Shown here: piece by piece, positions 8,739 to 14,751 of the stretch
Position numbering within the stretch: the first letter of the stretch is position 1
Layout of the letters: the number at the start of each line of letters is the position of its first letter
Source: a virus
Virus record (IMG/VR): IMGVR_UViG_3300048026_000224
Span: 1-40,754 of that record
Reading direction: 5' to 3' (one strand)
DNA length: 40,754 nt
The notes under the pieces: model-generated
Seen by the model: only the letters and a program-made list of their open reading frames with translations
The model's database searches: none
Told to the model about the DNA's origin: nothing
Program-made: the position numbers and the translations under genes

Positions 8739-9132
8739 CGATAATTACCTCTTTCTTAGGCGGTAACAAGACTACGCCGTGAACGGCAGTTACATTGTGA
8801 TTGATTTGTTCTTGCTTTGCCACTCCTACGCGATTGAGGAGCGATTCAGCAGCTTTGAGACGAAGATCGTCTCCGCGTTCTGGGGCGGGGTTGTCTATAG
8901 TAGAGATTACACGGTTAGCAGCCTTCAATGCGTTGGTTGCAAGGACCTGCTTCGTGCGTTCGATGATTTCATCGGATAGGGTAGACTTGAGCCACGCTGC
9001 AGAGCCTCTAGAGTATCCTGCGTCTATGGCTGCTGCGGTGACCTGACCACCATTTTCAAATAGCAACTCTAGGAACTGTTCCTGTTGAGGGGTCAATTCC
9101 TTCTTTTTGTGTGTCTGGGGTAGGAGATTCAT
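8731..9132 (-). CDS. terS: Terminase small subunit
   Basis: A 133-residue protein. The N-terminal half has a helix-turn-helix typical of small terminases that recognise packaging sites: LTPQQEQFLELLFENGG, then QVTAAAIDAGYSRGSAA, which resembles the Terminase_2 type start. A helical oligomerisation segment follows (RTKQVLATNALKAANRVIS, then DDLRLKAAESLLNRVG), and the C-terminus ends in a beta-like tail with PPKKEVIIDV. ATG 9132 was chosen; an in-frame GTG at 9156 would add 8 residues. The start lies inside the upstream secreted-protein gene, overlapping it by 77 bases. Confidence 0.8.
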   Translation of the reverse strand: MNLLPQTHKKKELTPQQEQFLELLFENGGQVTAAAIDAGYSRGSAAWLKSTLSDEIIERTKQVLATNALKAANRVISTIDNPAPERGDDLRLKAAESLLNRVGVAKQEQINHNVTAVHGVVLLPPKKEVIIDV

Positions 9133-9331
9133 CGCTTTGTCCCGAAACCGACGCACATTTCCACTTGATGTTGACTTCGAAGAGGTTAGTTGTACGTACG
9201 AACTCTCCCATTTCGTCTACACGAGCCTTACAGGCTTCTTTTGTCTCGTAGGGGCCGCGTGTATCTGTCAATTCATGGCATGTGTCGGGCGAAACCGACA
9301 GGCAAACAAGTAGTGCTGCTTCGTATAACAT
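9056..9331 (-). CDS. Small exported Cys-rich protein, first gene of late operon
   Basis: A 91-residue protein beginning MLYEAALLVCLSVSPDTC, a short hydrophobic start that could be a signal peptide or lipoprotein-like leader, followed by further cysteines (ETKEACKARVDEM and IKWKCASVSG), which suggests disulphides in the periplasm. The C-terminal 25 residues are Pro/Thr/Ser/Gly-rich and coincide with the overlapping terminase start. The AGGAAATCG site before ATG 9331 is strong. It is the first gene after the late promoter near 9447-9475. Export hints at a lysis or superinfection role, but this is inference only. Confidence 0.65.
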   Translation of the reverse strand: MLYEAALLVCLSVSPDTCHELTDTRGPYETKEACKARVDEMGEFVRTTNLFEVNIKWKCASVSGQSDESPTPDTQKEGIDPSTGTVPRVAI

Positions 9332-9420
9332 GTCGATTTCCTGTGAAAGTAAGTGTGGGACCGATTTTTTAGCCTACATCGCCCTGTTGTTACAAGTCAA
9401 GAGGTTAATTGTCGGGGTGC

Positions 9421-9435
9421 GCTAGATAATCTAGC
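9421..9435. promoter_or_regulatory. Perfect palindrome at late promoter start site (probable operator)
   Basis: GCTAGATAATCTAGC is a perfect inverted repeat of 7 bp arms around one central base. It sits about 5-20 bases downstream of the expected start point of the leftward promoter at 9447-9475. A dimeric repressor or activator binding here would control the late operon. Flanking GGGG and CCCC could extend it as an RNA hairpin in the leader instead. Confidence 0.5.
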
Positions 9436-9446
9436 CCCACAACACA

Positions 9447-9475
9447 AGTATAGCCACTATATCTATGTAAGTCAA
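9447..9475 (-). promoter_or_regulatory. Strong leftward sigma70-type promoter for late operon
   Basis: On the minus strand the sequence gives TTGACT, a 17-base spacer, then TATACT. It lies 116 bases upstream of the first packaging gene (start 9331). A second TTGACT occurs closer to the gene (around 9396) but lacks a good -10 partner. The lack of a phage RNA polymerase in the window fits use of host RNA polymerase. Confidence 0.65.
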
Positions 9476-9537
9476 CATGAAATGCAAGTATCGGATACCT
9501 TTTTTGGATAAAAAAATAAAATTGAGTCGGTTTATTC

Positions 9538-9566
9538 TTGACAAATCGTGATTTGGACGGTACAAT
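9538..9566 (+). promoter_or_regulatory. Strong rightward sigma70-type promoter
   Basis: TTGACA, exactly 17 bases, then TACAAT: one mismatch to the full consensus. It points away from the late promoter and into a region with no protein gene on its strand; the next element is a terminator hairpin about 65 bases after the expected start. It therefore most probably drives a small RNA. Confidence 0.65.
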
Positions 9567-9572
9567 GGGTCT

Positions 9573-9665
9573 AAGGCCCACAGGGAAATATACCCCATAC
9601 CCACTGGGGGCCTACTATACGTCGGTTTTGTACCCCACTGGGAGATCCCTTTGGGGTCTTTTTTT
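9573..9665 (+). ncRNA. Predicted small structured RNA
   Basis: The interval between the promoter at 9538-9566 and the T-run ending near 9665 would give a transcript of about 90 bases. Its 5' half can fold with AGGCCC (9574-9579) pairing to GGGCCT (9608-9613) around a small GGG/CCC hairpin; its 3' half is the terminator hairpin. The two halves share an ACCC(C)ACTGGG element (near 9597 and 9632). The only open frame on this strand overlaps the promoter itself and has no ribosome binding site. Target or function is unknown. Confidence 0.45.
9632..9665 (+). terminator. Rho-independent terminator of predicted small RNA
   Basis: ACCCCA (9632-9637) pairs with TGGGGT (9652-9657), with an inner GGG/CCC pairing (9640-9642 with 9647-9649), followed by CTTTTTTT. 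This is a strong intrinsic terminator on the plus strand. Confidence 0.7.
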
Positions 9666-10041
9666 GTCTAATTGCTGGGAGCACCCCCCAACACGTCGGT
9701 TTTATTCCCGTATCGATAACCCTACAGGATAAAATTGCTGGCGACATTGCATACAGGTACCGGTACCCCCCCAGTGGCCCTTGCCACCCCTATAGAGGCT
9801 CCCGCATTGCCAAGCCCGAGGTTTCCAGCCTGACACCTAACCCTGAGTAAAGCCCTGCCGGATATCCCCGCGCCTATATCGCGTCAATGCGTGTGTTTTT
9901 TTGCCCTGCCTGACAGATTATCCATGCCGGTTATTCTTTAGGGGAGATGTTGAGAGCAATATTCCTAGCAATCCCCTACATAACCCCCGCCCGATTTATC
10001 CCGCAATTACAAGCGCAACGATATAGTTCTATGGTATAGGC
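9666..10041. other. GC-rich noncoding stretch
   Basis: No convincing gene on either strand. It contains a perfect 12-bp palindrome GGTACCGGTACC (9756-9767), several C-runs, one GTCGGTTT copy at 9695-9702, and a TTATCCATG (9919-9927) that only loosely resembles a DnaA box. It lies between the small RNA and the end of the early leftward block, and could hold an origin, a packaging site or an attachment site, but nothing in it proves any of these. Confidence 0.4.
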
Positions 10042-10074
10042 AAAAAAAGAACCCGCCGGACTAGCCAAGCGGGT
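10042..10074 (-). terminator. Rho-independent terminator closing the early leftward block
   Basis: On the minus strand ACCCGC and GCGGGT (plus-strand positions 10069-10074 and 10051-10056) form a stem with a 12-base loop, followed by TCTTTTTTT (10048-10042). It lies just downstream of the 76-residue gene at 10101-10331 and shields the late control region. Confidence 0.8.
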
Positions 10075-10100
10075 CAAGGTTAGGGAGGAATGCGCGTCGG

Positions 10101-10331
10101 TTACTCGTCGGTTTTGATTACCTTCAACTGTTCAGCGTATGCTTTAACGGTGTTGTTTCGATCCAAATCCCAGTCGGGGATGCCTAGCAAATCGGCTGTT
10201 TGTTTGAGGTGGTTCATCATCGTATTGAGATGCTGCAACTGCTTTGCAAACATGACTAGCTGTTTACGATCCAAAACAACAAGATCATCAGCGTTGGTCT
10301 CAGGGGTGATATTCAAAGCTTTATTAGCCAT
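10101..10331 (-). CDS. Small helical hypothetical protein
   Basis: A 76-residue protein starting MANKALNITPETNADD. The middle is amphipathic helix (QLVMFAKQLQHLNTMMNHLK), the rest is acidic. No family recognised. AAGGAA lies nine bases before ATG 10331. It has its own promoter (10388-10416) and ends just before a terminator, so it can be expressed as a single-gene unit. The 3' end contains a GTCGGTTT copy. Confidence 0.6.
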   Translation of the reverse strand: MANKALNITPETNADDLVVLDRKQLVMFAKQLQHLNTMMNHLKQTADLLGIPDWDLDRNNTVKAYAEQLKVIKTDE

Positions 10332-10387
10332 CGGATTAAGTTCCTTCTCTGTTGGTTTAGGCGAGGCAACCGCTGCCCCGCCCTTAT

Positions 10388-10416
10388 GTTATAGCCGCTG
10401 CCGGATTAGCTGGCAA
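10388..10416 (-). promoter_or_regulatory. Leftward sigma70-type promoter
   Basis: On the minus strand TTGCCA, 17 bases, TATAAC, located 57 bases before the start of the 76-residue gene and overlapping the 3' end of the winged-helix gene. Confidence 0.5.
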
Positions 10417-10837
10417 GCTTATATCTGCGCTTGAGACCATGACCAGCTACAGTCTGGATATCATAGCCTTTGCGGCGCAAGGTCTGGATTCCCTTGTAAA
10501 CAGACAGCGGAGTCATGCCAGATTCACGGCAAAGCGTGTTCTTTGTTACCGCATAAGAACGATAGGCAAGGCACCGGTACAACTTGCCAAGCTTGCTATC
10601 GGCATGAAACCCTCGCCGCTGCCGGAGCTTTTTCGCCGCCGAATCCCCCAGATTTAGCCCAGAGGTTTCGCCGTTACGATCAGCAAAGATAGCCGCAAGG
10701 AATCGCTGCGCTGCCTCTTGCTGGCGTTCGTTTATCTCTCGCAAAACAATTGCCCGTTCATCATCACGGACAGCCTGCTCGATCCGGTTTGTAAGGGTTG
10801 CAAAATCATTGATCAGGTTTGTAGGTATCTTGTTCAT
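10406..10837 (-). CDS. Winged-helix-like DNA-binding protein
   Basis: A 143-residue protein from ATG 10837 (an upstream in-frame ATG would run back into the neighbouring genes). The N-terminal half is helical (NDFATLTNRIEQAVRDDERA, then QQEAAQRFLAAIF). The C-terminal 60 residues look like a winged helix: YRSYAVTKNTLCRESGMTPL, then SVYKGIQTLRRKGYDIQT and a basic wing HGLKRRYKLAS. It may regulate the early genes or bind a replication site; both are inference. It lies between a 25-residue membrane peptide and the 76-residue gene in the early leftward block. Confidence 0.6.
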   Translation of the reverse strand: MNKIPTNLINDFATLTNRIEQAVRDDERAIVLREINERQQEAAQRFLAAIFADRNGETSGLNLGDSAAKKLRQRRGFHADSKLGKLYRCLAYRSYAVTKNTLCRESGMTPLSVYKGIQTLRRKGYDIQTVAGHGLKRRYKLAS

Positions 10838-10872
10838 TGGTTGGTTTCTTTCTGCCCCTCGGGGCGTTGGTT

Positions 10873-10950
10873 TTAAAAGATCGTTAGAAAAACGACTACA
10901 AGAAGCACGATCCAAACTACCTTGTAGAGATTTGCAATAAACTCGCCCAT
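10873..10950 (-). CDS. 25-residue membrane peptide
   Basis: ATG 10950 opens a 25-codon frame ending in TAA: it begins MGEFIANLYK and then has a run of 15 hydrophobic residues (VVWIVLLVVVFLTIF), a clear single membrane segment reaching the C-terminus. It starts 2 bases after the DUF932-like gene ends. The ribosome binding site is weak (GCGG). The purely hydrophobic end makes a real small membrane protein plausible; what it does is unknown. Confidence 0.4.
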   Translation of the reverse strand: MGEFIANLYKVVWIVLLVVVFLTIF

Positions 10951-10952
10951 GA

Positions 10953-11954
10953 TTAAGCCGCAACCATTCCAGCATAGTTCAACCATGCGTCCGACTGGAC
11001 TAGATCACGAACGGCAATCGATTTATCGAGACGTTTCTTTTCATCCCTGCCACCCTTGTTGGCATCGGGGAGATGCGTTGACCAATGGGTTAGGGCATTA
11101 AATGCCGCCCACATTGTTTCGCCCAGTTCGCGCGTTTCCTTGCTATACAGATCAAGCAAGGTGGCAAGCTTCTTTTGGTTTACCTTCAATTCATCGTTAT
11201 TTTCGGCAACTTTTCCCGCCTTGTCGATCAAACCGCTATCAATCAACAAGTCGTTAAATTGCTTTTCAGTCATGCCGATTTCGCGATAAGCTTGCATCGT
11301 TTCCCGCTGGCTATCCCACATTTCTAGACCTAAAACGCCCTTTGTTATTAGTGCGCCGCTATTCATATTCTTGGTATGTTTGGCCTTCTGGTGATACGCC
11401 TTCTCGCCACCGAAAACCAACGTATTGCGGCAAAGGTCACGATACGCCCCGCTAAATATTTGCAACGTCCATGATTTATCTACGCTGTTAAAGATATCCA
11501 AACGGCACCGGCTGTCGTCTTGCTGGCCTGATCTCGTCCGGCTGCGGTCGATTAGATCGTGGAAATAAATCGTCCGGTGAACCCGCAAACCCTCTTCATA
11601 GATACGGTCGCAAACTTCAACATTCCCCAAATAATCCCGTAGCCCGGAGTCGTTTAAAATGTGAGATTGTTCCCGCATCAATTCGGCATGGGGTGTCAGG
11701 TTGTAGGTTTCCAGATTGAACGGAACCACATCAACAACGCGGTTCGTTCGGGTATTACGCAAGGCATGATATGGCATGCGCTGCGGCTCAACAATGCCAT
11801 CAGCATCAGTGACAACGGCCTCGACTGGCACCGGCTCGAAACTGGCAAACTGCTCGTAAACTGCACAGTCAAATATGTCATGATGCACAGATGAAAGGTC
11901 GCTGCCTTTCGCCCTTGCATTATCGACAGATTGCGTTGGAATTAAATCAAACAT
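10953..11954 (-). CDS. DUF932-like phage/plasmid protein
   Basis: A 333-residue protein from ATG 11954, chosen because GGAAC lies 10 bases upstream; the longer frame from 11987 includes that site as codons. The core FNSVDKSWTLQIFSGAYRDL followed by CRNTLVFGG resembles the DUF932 family, in which an NSHDGS-like strand is followed by a VCxNG(L/T) block. These proteins are common on plasmids and phages; their biochemical role is not established. It leads a unit with its own likely promoter (12013-12042) behind a terminator. Confidence 0.65.
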   Translation of the reverse strand: MFDLIPTQSVDNARAKGSDLSSVHHDIFDCAVYEQFASFEPVPVEAVVTDADGIVEPQRMPYHALRNTRTNRVVDVVPFNLETYNLTPHAELMREQSHILNDSGLRDYLGNVEVCDRIYEEGLRVHRTIYFHDLIDRSRTRSGQQDDSRCRLDIFNSVDKSWTLQIFSGAYRDLCRNTLVFGGEKAYHQKAKHTKNMNSGALITKGVLGLEMWDSQRETMQAYREIGMTEKQFNDLLIDSGLIDKAGKVAENNDELKVNQKKLATLLDLYSKETRELGETMWAAFNALTHWSTHLPDANKGGRDEKKRLDKSIAVRDLVQSDAWLNYAGMVAA

Positions 11955-12012
11955 GGTTAAAAGTTCCTTCTCTTTGGTTGTTGGCATGGTACTTGCTACC
12001 AGCCTTGATTTG

Positions 12013-12042
12013 TTTATGCCATGCCGCCGCCGAATCGGTCAA
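12013..12042 (-). promoter_or_regulatory. Probable leftward promoter before DUF932-like gene
   Basis: On the minus strand TTGACC, 18 bases, CATAAA, lying between an intrinsic terminator and the DUF932-like start. The match is moderate, but the position right after a terminator supports it. Confidence 0.35.
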
Positions 12043-12057
12043 CAACAAAATTCAGAT

Positions 12058-12085
12058 AAAAAACGAGGCGGGAAAAAATCCCGCC
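12058..12085 (-). terminator. Rho-independent terminator after GP88-like gene
   Basis: A 7-bp perfect stem, GGCGGGA (12067-12073) with TCCCGCC (12079-12085) around a 5-base loop. On the minus strand it is followed by TCG and TTTTTT (12063-12058). It ends the transcript of the GP88-like gene. The remaining bases up to 12237 contain two copies of the CTGACAAAAT element (near 12191 and 12225) and no gene. Confidence 0.8.
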
Positions 12086-12237
12086 CCGCCCCATTTGGGC
12101 AAGCCCCGCTGCTCAACTTGCCCGATGCTATCCCCGCCAGTGGTAACCAACAACCAAACCGGCAAGATAGCCCAAGAAAAAGGATATAGGCTGACAAAAT
12201 ATTACGTTGGTTTTTAAGCATGGCCTGACAAAATTTC

Positions 12238-12924
12238 CTAGTGTGTAACAAACAAGATTTGTTTTTCCGGTGCAGACCAGCAAAGGGTGCAGGTCGCGCA
12301 CGATTCCGCTGCCCCAGTCTGTTCAGGACAAACAATTGATTTGTTCTTTTCCGGTTTGTATAGGTCGGCACTGTTCGCGCTAAACTGCCAATCCGGTGCG
12401 TTACTAAAACGGACGTTGAACCGGTCACCAAACCCGCCCCGAACGGCACGAAGGGCAAGCCCTATATCGCTGTTTGGCGCATAGCCGGTAAAGCCCCAGA
12501 CCGCCAAGTTATCAAATTTAGATAGAAGATGCTGCCAGACTGCTACATAATCAACAGAATAGAAATCACCCAAGACATGAAGCCGGACAATCACCCCCCT
12601 ATAAGTCCCGCACAGTTCTTCTATCTCTTCTTTGATGCGCTGTTCTAATTCGCTGCCATGCTGCAGCCGGTGCGCGAACATCATATTGTTACCGTAACAA
12701 TTGTCCCAGTGATAACAAGAACGCGGACAAGTGGCTCGTTCTTCTAAAGTTAAGGTGTAAATTACATAGCCTTTAAACTTGCCCTTTTTAATTACAGGCA
12801 ATCTATCTTTAGATAACTTACCATTCTTGGATCGCTTCAAGACCGAATGTGGATAATCAGATAATAGTTTAACTGATTTGGGATACATGGTCACGGCTGG
12901 CTTGTTTATATCTGCTTTTTTCAT
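12238..12924 (-). CDS. GP88-like Cys-rich phage protein
   Basis: A 228-residue protein. The cysteine pattern CPRSCYHWDNCYGN near residue 65 and the strand RLHVLGDFYSVDYVAVW near 115 match what I recall of the phage gene product 88 family; a second cluster (CPEQTG, then CATCTLCW) lies near the C-terminus. These cysteines could bind metal or an iron-sulphur centre. No reaction is established for the family. ATG 12924 follows AAGGAATCC. It sits at the end of the early small-gene cluster and is followed by a terminator. Confidence 0.65.
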   Translation of the reverse strand: MKKADINKPAVTMYPKSVKLLSDYPHSVLKRSKNGKLSKDRLPVIKKGKFKGYVIYTLTLEERATCPRSCYHWDNCYGNNMMFAHRLQHGSELEQRIKEEIEELCGTYRGVIVRLHVLGDFYSVDYVAVWQHLLSKFDNLAVWGFTGYAPNSDIGLALRAVRGGFGDRFNVRFSNAPDWQFSANSADLYKPEKNKSIVCPEQTGAAESCATCTLCWSAPEKQILFVTH

Positions 12925-12962
12925 TGGTTTGGATTCCTTCGTTGGTTGTTGGTTCGGAAACC

Positions 12963-13169
12963 CTACGGATAAAAACCGGCATGGTCAAGCGGTAAAATTC
13001 GCTGCCCCTGTTTTTTTAGATAACATTTAGGACAGGAAAGAAAACCGGCCTCTCTGACCATCGCCGGTTCCCCGCAGGTATCGCAACGATAGGCAGGGTT
13101 TAAGGTAGTTTTCTTAGATACCCTGCTGACAATATTACCGTTGACAATATTTTGGCTGACAAAATCCAT
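12963..13169 (-). CDS. Small zinc-ribbon protein
   Basis: A 68-residue protein. CDTCGEPAMVREAGFLSCPKC is a four-cysteine zinc ribbon (CxxC, 12 residues, CxxC) at about residues 29-47. GGGAG upstream of ATG 13169 supports the start. The first 16 residues (FVSQNIVNGNIVSR) are encoded by 15-base repeats of the TGACA array, so the N-terminus may simply follow a DNA-level constraint. Likely a nucleic-acid or protein adaptor; no specific role is visible. Confidence 0.6.
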   Translation of the reverse strand: MDFVSQNIVNGNIVSRVSKKTTLNPAYRCDTCGEPAMVREAGFLSCPKCYLKKQGQRILPLDHAGFYP

Positions 13170-13336
13170 GTTGACAAAACTCCCAACTAAAACTTAGGCA
13201 GATAAAACTTACCATCCTGCAATGCGGCTGACAAAATTTTAAGCTGACATTTCTGTACGCTGACATTTTTGCCATTCCATTCACCGTCGCTGACAATCTT
13301 TCGCAATGCTATTCGTTCATCATTGACATTAATTAG
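13125..13336. repeat. Iteron-like array of GCTGACAAAAT elements
   Basis: TGACA occurs at 13127, 13142, 13157 and 13172 (exactly 15 bases apart), then at 13229, 13245 and 13261 (16 apart), 13291 and 13324. Each is usually preceded by GC or GT and followed by A/T-rich bases; a degenerate copy lies near 13198. The consensus is about GCTGACAAWATT. The array lies within two small genes and the 17 bases between them. Related copies occur near 12191, 12225 and 16120. Confidence 0.6.
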
Positions 13337-13429
13337 GCGTGGGTCGCTTGCCGCGTTAGGGTATCGTGGCGTGATTGCGCTTGGCGAAGCATATGCCAGC
13401 GTATGGCGGCACTCATAAGCGGTTCTCAT
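13187..13429 (-). CDS. Small hypothetical protein in early cluster
   Basis: An 80-residue protein starting MRTAYECRHTLAYAS. ATG 13429 overlaps the stop of the previous gene (ATGA) and has GGAG nine bases upstream. The N-terminal 30 residues look unstructured; the rest mixes strands and basic residues (NDERIALRKIVSDGEWNGK). Its 3' half carries five copies of the TGACA element. No family recognised. Confidence 0.5.
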   Translation of the reverse strand: MRTAYECRHTLAYASPSAITPRYPNAASDPRLINVNDERIALRKIVSDGEWNGKNVSVQKCQLKILSAALQDGKFYLPKF

Positions 13430-13629
13430 ATGTACTTACTCCAGTAGTTGTCCCAAGCTTCACGCAACATCTCAGCATATTCTTTGTCGTTGTGCAAGCC
13501 CAAGAAATCGCGGTGGGGTTCCATCTCTTGCATAAACTCGCCAAAGTATTCACAGTTGCCTATCTTACTGTTGGCAAGATACCAGAAGTCTTCTTCTAGC
13601 TGCATTGCCCAAGCCTTTACCTTACCCAT
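13426..13629 (-). CDS. Small hypothetical protein in early cluster
   Basis: A 67-residue acidic protein from ATG 13629, selected because GAGGAG lies 7 bases upstream; the frame is also open to a TTG six bases earlier. It is rich in aromatic residues (EEDFWYLANS, EYFGEFMQEM, AWDNYWSKYI), with a mixed helical look. The start overlaps the previous gene and the stop overlaps the next start. Unknown function. Confidence 0.6.
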   Translation of the reverse strand: MGKVKAWAMQLEEDFWYLANSKIGNCEYFGEFMQEMEPHRDFLGLHNDKEYAEMLREAWDNYWSKYI

Positions 13630-13804
13630 CGTCAATCTCCTCTTCGAACTTACAACGCATTGTGTGATAAGCCATCAGCGTTGCAGCTAAAATTGGGTAA
13701 AATTCCCAGTCCGGCTTACCAGACCTAAATTGATAATCAATCTCGCTGTCAACTGCTACCAATACGGCGTTGACTTGTTTCTTTGGTAGGTTAAACGTTA
13801 TCAT
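13622..13804 (-). CDS. Small hypothetical protein in early cluster
   Basis: A 60-residue protein from ATG 13804 (AGGGAG 7 bases upstream; the ATG at 13819 has no such site). It begins MITFNLPKKQVNAVLVAVDS and has a central PDWEFYPILAATLMAYHTM helix and an acidic tail. The layout resembles small phage proteins with one strand and two helices, but I cannot name it. Overlaps both neighbours by a few bases, indicating coupled translation. Confidence 0.6.
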   Translation of the reverse strand: MITFNLPKKQVNAVLVAVDSEIDYQFRSGKPDWEFYPILAATLMAYHTMRCKFEEEIDDG

Positions 13805-14018
13805 AATCGTCTCCCTCATCGCGCAATTCTAATTCATTTGTATCTACGCCATCGCAAGCGTAAGAATAATCGTAGTTTGAAATATTAAACAAGGCAATCG
13901 TTCCATCGGGATTACGGACAGGCTCGTCTGTTTCGTCATCTACAACATAGACTGGCATATCCCACACACCGATTGAATACGTTTTGTTGGGGTCGAGTAG
14001 TTTGTTTGGTTGGCTCAT
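13791..14018 (-). CDS. Small acidic hypothetical protein in early cluster
   Basis: A 75-residue strongly acidic protein (many Asp and Glu: DDETDEPVRNPDG, DTNELELRDEGDDYDNV). ATG 14018 forms an ATGA overlap with the previous stop and has GGAG nine bases upstream. Its charge resembles DNA-mimic proteins, but that is only a surface likeness and no family is recognised. Confidence 0.6.
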   Translation of the reverse strand: MSQPNKLLDPNKTYSIGVWDMPVYVVDDETDEPVRNPDGTIALFNISNYDYSYACDGVDTNELELRDEGDDYDNV

Positions 14019-14341
14019 CGGTCATCTCCATCGTAACCATGAAATTTAATGTAATCACGCATCTTATCTTTCGCTTCTTTAACGTGACCATATATGTCAT
14101 CCAACGTGCTGTCAACTATGTCTGCATTCTCTAAGATTTTAGCTGATTCATTTAAGAACGCCAAGATATCCAAGCTGGTAAATTCAGATAGAACGTGCAA
14201 GTCACCTTCACCGTCACAAACATCACACTTACCATAGGTGCTTGATATCCAGCCGCCGTTCGCAAAGTCTGTGACAGATTTGTCGTATTCGGCAATGCCG
14301 CCACCGTTGCAGGCGAGACAGGTTCTAGTTATCGTTGTCAT
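14015..14341 (-). CDS. Small protein with DnaJ-like CxxCxGxG zinc motif
   Basis: A 108-residue protein. CLACNGGG at residues 8-15 and CDVCDGEG at about 40-47 are the paired CxxCxGxG motifs of DnaJ-type zinc fingers. The C-terminal half is helical (FTSLDILAFLNESAKILE, then IYGHVKEAKDKMRDYIKFHG). There is no J domain, so it is not a DnaJ. ATG 14341 has AGGAG 8 bases upstream. The same kind of zinc finger occurs inside this phage's DNA polymerase. Confidence 0.65.
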   Translation of the reverse strand: MTTITRTCLACNGGGIAEYDKSVTDFANGGWISSTYGKCDVCDGEGDLHVLSEFTSLDILAFLNESAKILENADIVDSTLDDIYGHVKEAKDKMRDYIKFHGYDGDDR

Positions 14342-14504
14342 CGGTTATCTCCTGCACCCTCAAAACTTTGGTATTTTCACCACCGACTAAGCCCACCATA
14401 TCTATCTGGGCTTTTATCTGTGCCTCGTATTCTGTGTTAGCGCGGACAATAACTTCACGAGTTGTCGTTGCTTCTACCTTAACTTCCCAAGTTCGTTCAG
14501 TCAC
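14325..14504 (-). CDS. Small hypothetical protein with GTG start
   Basis: A 59-residue protein. GTG 14504 has GGAG eight bases upstream and overlaps the previous stop; the stop overlaps the next gene. The sequence begins MTERTWEVKVEATTTREVIV and continues with a helix (TEYEAQIKAQIDMVG) and a strand (TKVLRVQEIT), a compact beta-alpha-beta layout seen in several small phage proteins. Function unknown. Confidence 0.6.
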   Translation of the reverse strand: MTERTWEVKVEATTTREVIVRANTEYEAQIKAQIDMVGLVGGENTKVLRVQEITDDNDN

Positions 14505-14751
14505 GGCTCATCTCCAATCCCATCAGGTTCATAACGTCAATCGTTAGCTGGTCAATCAACTCATAGACATCGTTAACATCCCAATATTCGAAGGGTTGCC
14601 AATGATTGTCACTGAGAAAGTTATCTAACTTCTCTTCTTCCCATGTGTCCCAGTCACTGGGTAAGGGTGTAGCTAGAAAGTTTGCTGACATGCGAGCAAA
14701 TATCTCTGTGTGTTTAGCTGCATATTCTGCGTGGGTTAGTTTCTTAGCCAT
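14497..14751 (-). CDS. Small hypothetical protein in early cluster
   Basis: An 84-residue acidic protein, MAKKLTHAEYAAKHTEIFAR, rich in Trp and Asp (SDWDTWEEEKLDNF, HWQPFEYWDVNDVYEL), with a C-terminal helix. ATG 14751 has GGAG seven bases upstream and overlaps the previous gene by 8 bases. Unknown function. Confidence 0.6.
   Translation of the reverse strand: MAKKLTHAEYAAKHTEIFARMSANFLATPLPSDWDTWEEEKLDNFLSDNHWQPFEYWDVNDVYELIDQLTIDVMNLMGLEMSRD

Noticed and set aside
9538-9732. 64-codon rightward frame in the noncoding region
   Set aside because: Its start is the TTG of the promoter -35 box, it has no ribosome binding site and it reads through the terminator hairpin.
9332-10100. tRNA gene or clear attachment site for the recombinase-like protein
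   Set aside because: No cloverleaf or CCA-type end was seen in the noncoding region, and no pair of core repeats could be tied to integration.
14335-14547. 70-codon rightward frame in the early block
   Set aside because: It is antisense to the GTG-start 59-residue gene (14325-14504), which has a ribosome binding site and coupled start/stop overlaps.
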